6,075 bases of DNA, taken from assembly GCA_012962365.1 (NCBI GenBank), contig DTXR01000151.1, positions 1 to 6,075 of the forward strand, read 5' to 3'. Source of the DNA: Chromatiaceae bacterium (GTDB lineage: Bacteria; Pseudomonadota; Gammaproteobacteria; Chromatiales; Chromatiaceae). Below, in pieces: positions 1 through 6,075 of this stretch. The notes below the pieces were generated by a model. That model did no database searches. It was given only the letters and a program-made list of their open reading frames with translations, and was not told the DNA's origin. How positions within the stretch are numbered: the first letter of the stretch is position 1; every line of letters begins with the position of its first letter. The position numbers and the translations under genes were made by a program.

Positions 1-1450
1 CGATCCCCTGTTGAACCTGCTGGGAGGTGCTACAGCAATTCCATCCAACGTCAGTGAACGCAGGGAACTGATCCAGACCTGCCGCCGGGCTCATGCCCCG
101 CGCATGATCGACCCCTACCCGCATTTCCACGCGCTGTTGCAGCAGTTTCCCAGCTCCGATAGGGACACCGGACAGGAGATGCTGCTCGCCTACCTGGACG
201 AACAGTACTTCATCGATCTGCTCATGTGGTATCACCTCGCCTGGTGCAGCTACCGCCTCAAGCAGACGCCTGAAATCCGCCTGCTCATCGAAAAAGCCAG
301 AAGTTACACCAGGGAAGATCAGCGTACCCTGCTGAAAATCATCCAGAAAACACTGGAAAGCATCATTCCCCGCTACAGGAAACTGGCCGAGAGAAAGCAG
401 ATCGAAATATCCATGACACCCTGGGGACACCCCATCGTCCCCCTGCTGAACGATTTCAACAACATGATTGAAACCCAGCCGGATGCACCCATGCCCGAGC
501 ATGCTCACTATCCTGGCGGCGAAGAGCGCTCCCGCTGGCATCTGCATGAAGGCATCCAGCGCTTCGAACACTTTTTTGGCTTCAAGCCCAGAGGGGTCTG
601 GCTGTCCGAAGGCGCCGTGAGCGATGACGCACTGAAGCTACTGGACGAACTGGACATTCATTGGACGGCATCCGGCGAAGCAGTCTGGCATCACAGCTGT
701 TTAACATCATCCTGTAATGCTGACGAGATGGCCTGCCGCAAGGCCTTGTTCATTCCCTACAAGCTGAACAAAAACCAGACCCTGCTGTATTTTCGCGATG
801 ACGGACTGTCCGATCTCATCGGTTTTGAATACAGTAAATGGCATGCCGATGATGCGGTCATCGATTTCATGGGCCACCTCGAAAGGATCGCCGGCTCGCT
901 CGGCGAAGAAGCCGGCAACCATGTTGTCTCGGTGATTCTCGATGGTGAAAACGCCTGGGAGTATTACCCCAACAACGGCCACTATTTCCTCGATGCGCTA
1001 TATCGTGCGCTGAGTAGCAGCGATGTCGTTCAGAGCACCACCTTTTCCGAGGTGAGTGCGGGTGTGCGCACGGATACACTCACCCATCTGGTTCCTGGTA
1101 GCTGGGTATATGGCAGTTTCTCAACCTGGATAGGCAGTGCCGACAAAAACCACGCCTGGGATCTGCTCGCAGATGCGAAGGCCGCCTATGATCACCAAAT
1201 CGGGAAACTGAGCAAGAAAGATGCTGAAACTGCCACCCGCCTGCTCGCGATCTGCGAGGCATCTGACTGGTTCTGGTGGTTCGGCGACTACAACCCCTCC
1301 GACAGCGTCAATGATTTCGACCGGCTGTTTCGCATCCAGCTCAAGACCTTGTACTGCGCGCTGGACTTAACGCCACCGGCAACCCTCGACACCCCCATAT
1401 CCGCGGGCGGAGGCCAGATGGAGAATGCAGGCACCATGAGGCGCAACTGA
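1..1450 (+). CDS. GH57 family glycoside hydrolase (alpha-glucan-active), 5'-partial
   Basis: Cytosolic alpha-glucan-acting enzyme of family GH57, which includes alpha-amylases, 4-alpha-glucanotransferases and branching enzymes; the exact reaction cannot be told. The frame is open to the left edge (codons from base 2 read D-P-L-L). The TTG at base 11 is not a convincing start, because the family's N-terminal His-Gln-Pro motif is missing and must lie upstream, perhaps 80-90 residues. Counting from the TTG codon as residue 1: a motif-2-like segment IEISMTPWGHP at 131-141; GVWLSEG around 195-201, with E200 the expected nucleophile; ILDGENAWEYY, with D311 the expected acid/base; GSWVYGSFSTWIG around W365; and the aromatic stretch DWFWWFGDYNPSDS from 419. 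These are the conserved blocks of a roughly 550-residue bacterial GH57 subfamily (length from memory). The C-terminus ends in MRRN, 2 bases before malQ, which supports a glycogen or maltodextrin role. Family assignment is firm; substrate is inferred from neighbours. Confidence 0.93.
   Translation, partial: DPLLNLLGGATAIPSNVSERRELIQTCRRAHAPRMIDPYPHFHALLQQFPSSDRDTGQEMLLAYLDEQYFIDLLMWYHLAWCSYRLKQTPEIRLLIEKARSYTREDQRTLLKIIQKTLESIIPRYRKLAERKQIEISMTPWGHPIVPLLNDFNNMIETQPDAPMPEHAHYPGGEERSRWHLHEGIQRFEHFFGFKPRGVWLSEGAVSDDALKLLDELDIHWTASGEAVWHHSCLTSSCNADEMACRKALFIPYKLNKNQTLLYFRDDGLSDLIGFEYSKWHADDAVIDFMGHLERIAGSLGEEAGNHVVSVILDGENAWEYYPNNGHYFLDALYRALSSSDVVQSTTFSEVSAGVRTDTLTHLVPGSWVYGSFSTWIGSADKNHAWDLLADAKAAYDHQIGKLSKKDAETATRLLAICEASDWFWWFGDYNPSDSVNDFDRLFRIQLKTLYCALDLTPPATLDTPISAGGGQMENAGTMRRN
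1438..1441 (+). promoter_or_regulatory. Probable weak ribosome binding site for malQ
   Basis: A GAGG tetramer lies inside the last codons of the GH57 gene, with 11 bases between it and the malQ ATG at 1453. That is slightly long but workable spacing for a Shine-Dalgarno site. The malQ start falls 2 bases after the upstream stop, so ribosomes ending GH57 could also re-initiate directly. Confidence 0.4.
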
Positions 1451-1452
1451 GT

Positions 1453-2814
1453 ATGCCCTGCACTCTGCAGCGTAGAAGGGCGGGTGTTCTGCTGCACCCG
1501 ACCTCCCTGCCCTCCGGCACACTGGCGGATGCAGAATCATGGCTGAACTTCATGTCCAAGAGCGGATTGAGTGTCTGGCAGATGTTGCCTCTGGGGATGC
1601 CGCAGGCCGACTTTTCGCCTTATCAATGCCTGTCCGCCTTCGCCGCCAACCCGGCCCTGCTGGACAACTACGCCCCATACACCAGCGACGACAAACACTT
1701 CCGCATCTTCTGCAGGCACGAAGCTCACTGGCTGGACGACTATGCCCTGTTCCGTTGCATCAAGTCCACACATCATGAAGCGGCCTGGTTTGACTGGCCG
1801 GAAGAACTGAGGTGGCGCGATGACGATGCCCTGCAGCAAGTCTCTCGAGCCTGTCGAGACGAGCTGCGAACCATAAAATGGGAACAATTCCAGTTGCATC
1901 TCACTTGGCAGAATCTGCGTAACAACGCCCATGATCGGGACATACAGCTGTTTGGCGATATGCCCATTTTCGTCGCCCACGACAGTGCAGACGTATGGGC
2001 CTGCCCGAAAAGATTCATGCTGGACGACCAGGGAAAGCCCGCCTGGGTCACCGGTGTACCTCCCGACTATTTCTCGGAAACCGGCCAGCGCTGGGGCAAC
2101 CCGCATTACAACTGGGATTACCATTTACAGGAAAACTTCACGTGGTGGCTGGCCAGACTGGAACACCATTTTCAATGGTTTGATCTGATTCGTATCGACC
2201 ATTTCCGGGGGCTGCAGGCGGTATGGATGATCGATGCCAACGAAGAGACTGCGATCAACGGCCATTGGCGGGAAGTGCCCGGAGACGCCTTGCTGGCTAG
2301 CCTGCAGCAGCGTATCGACCCTTTACCCCTGGTGGCGGAAGACCTGGGCATGATCACACCGGCAGTGCGCAAACTCAAACACAAATATCACCTTCCCGGC
2401 ATGGCAGTACTGCAATTTGCTTTTGACGCTTTCGAAGACAACCCTCACAAACCTGCCAACATCGTACCAAACTGCGTGGCCTATACCGGCACCCACGACA
2501 ATGACACCACCCTGGGCTGGTATCAGTCGCTACCGGACGATACACGAAAGTTTGTCAGGGACATGCTGCAGATGCAGCCGGAAGATGACCTCGTCGACAG
2601 GATGATCGAGACCGTGCTGGCTTCGAATGCCAACCTGGCCATCATTCCCCTGCAGGATTTTCTTAAACTCGGTAGCGACGCACGCATGAACACCCCCGGA
2701 GTCGCCAATGGTAACTGGCGCTGGAAATTCCGCTGGGAACAACTATCCGCAGATGACCTGTCCGGACATATTCACGATCAGGTCATGCGCAGCAAACGGA
2801 AAACAACATCATGA
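1453..2814 (+). CDS. malQ: 4-alpha-glucanotransferase (amylomaltase, GH77), compact form
   Basis: Cytosolic disproportionating enzyme that transfers alpha-1,4-glucan segments between malto-oligosaccharides, releasing glucose or short donors and making longer chains for glycogen turnover. GH77 signatures in the 453-residue product: [15 protein letters not shown] at 8-22, WQMLPLG at 42-48, [13 protein letters not shown] at 55-67, WLDDYALFR at 93-101, [16 protein letters not shown] at 168-183, RIDHFRG with nucleophile D249, VAEDLG with acid/base E296, GTHDNDT with D349 as the third carboxylate, and [12 protein letters not shown] near the C-terminus. All three catalytic acids of the family (Taq amylomaltase D293, E340, D395) are present. 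The protein is about 45 residues shorter than common 500-residue amylomaltases and far shorter than E. coli MalQ, which has an extra N-terminal region. The loss is concentrated before residue 100. ATG 1453 is chosen because conserved sequence begins within seven codons of it. It sits 2 bases after GH57 and overlaps glgB by 4 bases. Confidence 0.96.
   Translation: MPCTLQRRRAGVLLHPTSLPSGTLADAESWLNFMSKSGLSVWQMLPLGMPQADFSPYQCLSAFAANPALLDNYAPYTSDDKHFRIFCRHEAHWLDDYALFRCIKSTHHEAAWFDWPEELRWRDDDALQQVSRACRDELRTIKWEQFQLHLTWQNLRNNAHDRDIQLFGDMPIFVAHDSADVWACPKRFMLDDQGKPAWVTGVPPDYFSETGQRWGNPHYNWDYHLQENFTWWLARLEHHFQWFDLIRIDHFRGLQAVWMIDANEETAINGHWREVPGDALLASLQQRIDPLPLVAEDLGMITPAVRKLKHKYHLPGMAVLQFAFDAFEDNPHKPANIVPNCVAYTGTHDNDTTLGWYQSLPDDTRKFVRDMLQMQPEDDLVDRMIETVLASNANLAIIPLQDFLKLGSDARMNTPGVANGNWRWKFRWEQLSADDLSGHIHDQVMRSKRKTTS
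2811..2814 (+). promoter_or_regulatory. malQ/glgB ATGA start-stop overlap
   Basis: The glgB ATG and the malQ TGA share the bases ATGA. The upstream bases (ACGGAAAACAACATC) hold no strong Shine-Dalgarno sequence, only a weak CGGA ending at about 2800. Translation of glgB therefore probably depends on ribosomes finishing malQ. The coupling is inferred from the arrangement. Confidence 0.7.
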
Positions 2815-4982
2815 ATCATCTGGAACGACTGCAGCAAGGTCGTCATCACGACCCTTTCGACTATCTTGGCCGCCACAGGTTGAACAACGGCTGGATCATC
2901 CGCGCTTTCATGCCCAGCGCCGAAAAGGTCGAACTGTCCGGTATCGGCCCCATGAACAGGGTGGAAGGCTCCGATCTGTTCGTGATCCGTCTCGATGAAC
3001 AACAACACGACAAACTGCCCCTGCACTATGAACTGCGTTGGCAGGAAAAACACGATGAGAGCTGGCACCAGGCTGTTTCTCCCTACAGTTTTGAACCCAC
3101 ACTGTCGGACTGGGATCTGCACCTGTTCAATGAAGGCAAGCACCACCACGCCTGGCATTTTCTGGGCGCACGGCTCACCGAAATCGACGGCGTTTGCGGC
3201 TGCCTGTTCGCCGTCTGGGCTCCCCATGTACAGCGCATCAGCATCGTGGGCGATTTCAACGGCTGGAACGGCCTGCGTCATCCCATGCGTAATCGCGGAC
3301 ATTCCGGCGTGTGGGAACTCTTTGTTCCTGGTCTGCATCCCGGCGACAGTTACAAATACGAACTGTTCAGCCATGACGGCCACCTGCTGACCAAGACCGA
3401 TCCCTATGCTCAACGCATGGCCATGCGGCCAGACACCACCTCTCTGATCACGGATGCCGTTGACTACGACTGGGGCGACAAGGGCTGGATAGACGCACGC
3501 AACCAATGGGACTGGCAGCAAAGCCCCGTTTCCATCTATGAGCTGCATCCCGGCTCCTGGCGGCAGCATGACGACGGCAGCTTCTACAGCTGGCTAGAAA
3601 TGGCCGATGAACTGGTTCCCTATGTAAAGGAGCTCGGCTATACACACATCGAACTCCTGCCCATCATGGAACACCCTCTGGACGAGTCCTGGGGTTATCA
3701 GGTTTCCGGCTATTATGCCCCCACTGCCCGCTTCGGCAGCCCGGATGACCTGCGCCATTTTATCGACACCTGCCATCAGCAGGGCATTGGCGTTCTTCTA
3801 GACTGGGTACCGGCGCACTTTCCCAAGGACGAATTTGCCCTCGCCCGCTTCACCGGAGAACCCCTGTACGAACATGCCGATCCGAGAAAAGGCGAGCACC
3901 AGGACTGGGGCACGCTGATCTTCGATTTCGGGCGCAACGAGGTGCGTAACTTCCTCATTTCCAATGCCCTGTACTGGATCGAGGAATTCCATATCGACGG
4001 CCTCCGCGTGGATGCCGTGGCCTCCATGCTGTATCTGGACTATTCCCGCAATGACGGCGACTGGGCACCCAATGAATTTGGCGGCCGCGAACACCTGGAG
4101 GCCATCTCCTTCCTGCGCGAAATGAACGAAGTGGTACACGGTAACTTCCCCGGCGTCATCACCATTGCCGAAGAATCCACCGCTTGGCCCATGGTATCCC
4201 GCCCCCCCTACATGGGCGGGCTGGGTTTTTCCATGAAGTGGAACATGGGCTGGATGCACGACACCCTGTCCTACATGGAAACCGACCCCGTTTACCGCAA
4301 GTATCACCACGACAAGCTGACCTTCAGCCAGCTCTACCTGTGGACAGAAAACTTCGTGCTGCCCTTCTCTCACGACGAGGTGGTGCATCTGAAGAAAAGC
4401 ATGCTGGACAAGATGCCGGGCGACGTGTGGCAGCGCTTCGCAAACCTGCGTCTGCTGTATGCCTACCAATACGCCCACCCCGGCAAGAAACTGCTGTTCA
4501 TGGGCAGTGAGTTCGGCCAATGGATCGAATGGGATGCCAAGGCCGCGCTCGACTGGCCACTCATGGATTCCCCCGACCACCAGGGCGTACACAAACTCGT
4601 CACCGACTTGAACAATCTATACCGGGCCGAAGCGTCCCTGCACCAGACCGACTTCAGCAGCGAAGGCTTTCAGTGGATCGATTGCCACGACAGTGAACAA
4701 TCCGTACTGAGCTTTATCCGCCGGAGCAAGGACAACCCGGACGATCTGTTACTTTGCCTGATGAACTTCACGCCGGTACCCCGCTTGGGTTATCGTATCG
4801 GCGTACCGGCAGCCCAGAGTTACCAGGAATGTCTGAACAGTGATTCCACCTGGTATGGCGGCAGCAACATGGGCAATGCCGGAAACATCGAAGTACAGGA
4901 AATACCCTGGATGGGCTTCGATCAATCCATTGAACTCACCCTGCCACCCTTGGCAGCACTGATACTGAAACCAAACCGATGA
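2811..4982 (+). CDS. glgB: 1,4-alpha-glucan branching enzyme (GH13)
   Basis: Cleaves an alpha-1,4 linkage in a growing glucan and re-attaches the segment through an alpha-1,6 bond, making glycogen branches; cytosolic. The 723-residue product is full length (E. coli GlgB has 728). Domains in order: N-terminal beta domain (about 1-110, beginning near [10 protein letters not shown]); a CBM48-type domain (about 120-220) with [20 protein letters not shown], whose VGDFNGWN is at 146-153; the GH13 barrel from about 239 ([12 protein letters not shown]); and a C-terminal beta domain from about 620. Catalytic regions are intact: DWVPAHFP with D331; [11 protein letters not shown] with nucleophile D401; TIAEEST with acid/base E454; FSHDEVVH with D522. 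Each lies exactly four residues before its E. coli counterpart (D335, D405, E458, D526), so the alignment there is gap-free. It overlaps both malQ and glgA by 4 bases, placing it in the middle of the operon. Nothing suggests truncation or frameshift. Confidence 0.98.
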   Translation: MNHLERLQQGRHHDPFDYLGRHRLNNGWIIRAFMPSAEKVELSGIGPMNRVEGSDLFVIRLDEQQHDKLPLHYELRWQEKHDESWHQAVSPYSFEPTLSDWDLHLFNEGKHHHAWHFLGARLTEIDGVCGCLFAVWAPHVQRISIVGDFNGWNGLRHPMRNRGHSGVWELFVPGLHPGDSYKYELFSHDGHLLTKTDPYAQRMAMRPDTTSLITDAVDYDWGDKGWIDARNQWDWQQSPVSIYELHPGSWRQHDDGSFYSWLEMADELVPYVKELGYTHIELLPIMEHPLDESWGYQVSGYYAPTARFGSPDDLRHFIDTCHQQGIGVLLDWVPAHFPKDEFALARFTGEPLYEHADPRKGEHQDWGTLIFDFGRNEVRNFLISNALYWIEEFHIDGLRVDAVASMLYLDYSRNDGDWAPNEFGGREHLEAISFLREMNEVVHGNFPGVITIAEESTAWPMVSRPPYMGGLGFSMKWNMGWMHDTLSYMETDPVYRKYHHDKLTFSQLYLWTENFVLPFSHDEVVHLKKSMLDKMPGDVWQRFANLRLLYAYQYAHPGKKLLFMGSEFGQWIEWDAKAALDWPLMDSPDHQGVHKLVTDLNNLYRAEASLHQTDFSSEGFQWIDCHDSEQSVLSFIRRSKDNPDDLLLCLMNFTPVPRLGYRIGVPAAQSYQECLNSDSTWYGGSNMGNAGNIEVQEIPWMGFDQSIELTLPPLAALILKPNR
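4198..4230 (+). repeat. GC-rich inverted repeat followed by a T run, inside glgB
   Basis: CCCGCCC at 4198-4204 can pair with GGGCGGG at 4214-4220 across a 9-base loop. Five bases later comes TTTTT at 4226-4230. The shape resembles an intrinsic terminator, but the T run does not abut the stem. The bases also encode the conserved branching-enzyme stretch [11 protein letters not shown], which by itself explains C-rich then G-rich codons. It is most likely not functional. Confidence 0.15.
4979..4982 (+). promoter_or_regulatory. glgB/glgA ATGA start-stop overlap
   Basis: The glgA ATG and the glgB TGA share the bases ATGA, repeating the malQ/glgB arrangement. The preceding bases (ACTGAAACCAAACCG) contain no recognisable Shine-Dalgarno sequence, so glgA translation is probably coupled to glgB. 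The coupling is inferred from the arrangement. Confidence 0.7.
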
Positions 4983-6075
4983 AGATCCTGTTTGCCGCAA
5001 GTGAAGCCTATCCCTTGGTAAAGACCGGCGGGCTGGGCGATGTCGTACACGCCCTGCCCCGCGCCCTGCATCAGAACGGGATGGACGTGCGGGTCATCCT
5101 GCCTGCCTACCGGCTGATCCTGGAACAGACAGACAGCCTGCGTATTGCCGGCTGGATGGAGGTTCAGGGCGCCGGGCGCATGCATTTGGTTCGCATTTTC
5201 GAAACCAACGACCATCACCTAGGCGTCCCTCTGCTGCTGGTGGATGCACCACATCTGTTCGATCGTCCCGGAAGTCCCTATCTGCACCCCGATGGCTACA
5301 ACTGGCATGACAACGCCGAACGTTTCACCGTTTTCTCCCGTGCAGTGGCCCAGCTGGCCGCTTCCAGCGACATTCTCGACTGGAAACCGGACGTCGTTCA
5401 CGGGCATGACTGGCAGACAGGATTGCTGCCTGCTTTCCTCAAGCTCATTCCTGATGCCCCGGCGAGCGTCTATACAATTCACAACTTGTCCTACAGCGGT
5501 GTCTTCTCTCACGAGGAATTCACCCATTTACAGCTGCCGAATGAATGGTGGTCGGCAGATGCTGCAGAATTTTTTGGCAACTTTTCCATGCTCAAGGCAG
5601 GCATCGTGTTCTCGGACAAAGTTACGACCGTCAGCCCCACCTATGCCGAGGAAATCCAGACGCCGGGGTTCGGTTATGGCTTCGATGGTGTGCTGCGCGC
5701 TCATCACCACAAACTGCGGGGTATTCTGAACGGCATCGACCCGGACATCTGGAATCCAGCGACCGACCCCTATCTGCCTGACCACTATTCCCTGAAACAT
5801 CGCTATCTGGCGGGTAAGCGCAGCAACAAGCAAAAACTGCTGAAACAGTTGGGCCTTAGCCTTCAGGACGATCAGATGGACACACCGCTGCTAGGCTTCA
5901 TCGGCAGGCTGGTCGAACAAAAAGGCGTAGATCTGCTGCTGCAGATCATCCCTTCGATTCTGGACAACCATGATGCGCGTATCGTGATTCTGGGATCGGG
6001 GGAAAAGCAATATGAAAACGCACTGAGAGAAATGGCCGCCCTGTACCCCCAGCGGCTGCTGCTGACACTGGGCTA
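4979..6075 (+). CDS. glgA: Glycogen synthase (GT5), 3'-partial
   Basis: Transfers glucose from ADP-glucose to the non-reducing end of an alpha-1,4-glucan with retention of configuration; cytosolic. The first 365 codons are present, roughly three quarters of the usual 480-500. Visible features: [20 protein letters not shown], with K15 of the KTGGL nucleotide-sugar site at the E. coli position; [10 protein letters not shown] with H143 and D144; TIHNLSYSG with H168 (E. coli H161 equivalent); [23 protein letters not shown], leading to the inter-domain region; and [14 protein letters not shown] with R310 and K315 (E. coli R300 and K305), opening the second Rossmann domain. The catalytic Glu near residue 385 (E. 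coli E377) and the C-terminal part are beyond the right edge. ATG 4979 is supported because MKILFAASE matches the family N-terminus. The donor is assumed to be ADP-glucose from family membership; no glgC is in view. Confidence 0.97.
   Translation, partial: MKILFAASEAYPLVKTGGLGDVVHALPRALHQNGMDVRVILPAYRLILEQTDSLRIAGWMEVQGAGRMHLVRIFETNDHHLGVPLLLVDAPHLFDRPGSPYLHPDGYNWHDNAERFTVFSRAVAQLAASSDILDWKPDVVHGHDWQTGLLPAFLKLIPDAPASVYTIHNLSYSGVFSHEEFTHLQLPNEWWSADAAEFFGNFSMLKAGIVFSDKVTTVSPTYAEEIQTPGFGYGFDGVLRAHHHKLRGILNGIDPDIWNPATDPYLPDHYSLKHRYLAGKRSNKQKLLKQLGLSLQDDQMDTPLLGFIGRLVEQKGVDLLLQIIPSILDNHDARIVILGSGEKQYENALREMAALYPQRLLLTLG

Noticed and set aside
11..13. TTG as the start codon of the GH57 gene
   Set aside because: The frame stays open to the window edge. 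The conserved N-terminal part of the family, including the His-Gln-Pro motif, is missing, so the true start must be upstream of the window.
1840..1860. Palindrome in malQ: TCTCGA (1843-1848) and TCGAGA (1854-1859) around GCCTG, slightly reminiscent of TCGACAGGCTC-type dispersed repeats in Proteobacteria
   Set aside because: A 6-bp stem with a short loop is expected several times by chance in 6 kb. There is only one copy in the window and it is in frame within malQ. A genome-wide search for further copies would be needed to revive it.
1537..2124. Minus-strand frame of 195 codons opposite malQ
   Set aside because: It lies opposite conserved GH77 codons, has no recognisable domain, and would interrupt a tight operon on the other strand.
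2778..3569. Long open frame on the minus strand (263 codons) opposite glgB
   Set aside because: It lies wholly opposite strongly conserved coding sequence, its translation matches no family I recognise, and long antisense frames are common in GC-rich genes.
3798..4592. Second long minus-strand frame (264 codons) opposite the glgB catalytic barrel
   Set aside because: It covers the most constrained part of glgB, including the D401, E454 and D522 codons. The repetitive Val/His/Gly-rich translation is typical of an antisense shadow.
4772..4810. Perfect 8-bp inverted repeat GCCGGTAC / GTACCGGC near the 3' end of glgB
   Set aside because: The 23-base spacer is long, and by a rough count a few such pairs are expected by chance in a window this size. 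There is no T run and no gene boundary nearby.
1..6075. Possibility of a mobile, defence or otherwise novel system
   Set aside because: Essentially every base lies in four recognisable glycogen and maltodextrin genes on one strand. No integrase, transposase, toxin-antitoxin pair, tandem repeat or compositional break is visible.

Overview
The window is 6,075 bases of continuous coding sequence on the + strand, holding part or all of four alpha-glucan (glycogen) genes. In order they are a GH57 glycoside hydrolase (5' end outside the window), malQ (4-alpha-glucanotransferase, GH77), glgB (branching enzyme, GH13) and glgA (glycogen synthase, GT5, 3' end outside the window). No RNA gene, mobile element, CRISPR array, integration site or origin is visible. 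No stretch longer than 2 bases lies between genes.

Layout. Bases 1-1450 are GH57. After a 2-base gap, malQ occupies 1453-2814. glgB begins at 2811 inside the malQ stop (ATGA overlap) and ends at 4982. glgA begins at 4979, again with an ATGA overlap, and runs off the right edge at 6075. This spacing strongly implies one polycistronic, translationally coupled operon. Its promoter lies to the left of the window and its terminator to the right.

How the genes work together. GlgA extends alpha-1,4-glucan chains from a nucleotide-activated glucose, normally ADP-glucose in bacteria. GlgB cuts and re-attaches chain segments as alpha-1,6 branches. MalQ disproportionates short malto-oligosaccharides, recycling them into longer chains. 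The GH57 protein acts on alpha-glucans, but its exact reaction cannot be read from sequence. No ADP-glucose pyrophosphorylase (glgC), phosphorylase (glgP) or debranching enzyme (glgX) is in the window.

Organism. The protein sequences look like those of Proteobacteria, most likely Gammaproteobacteria. Evidence includes a full-length GlgB whose catalytic residues are offset by a constant four positions from E. coli GlgB, and a GlgA beginning with the bacterial K-T-G-G-L motif at the E. coli position. Base composition looks moderately GC-rich (estimated by eye) and uniform across the four genes, with no sign of recent transfer. Genus cannot be assigned.

This looks like an ordinary core-metabolism region. 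I found no convincing undescribed system. The points most worth a second look are the uncharacterised GH57 subfamily in the operon and the unusually short MalQ.
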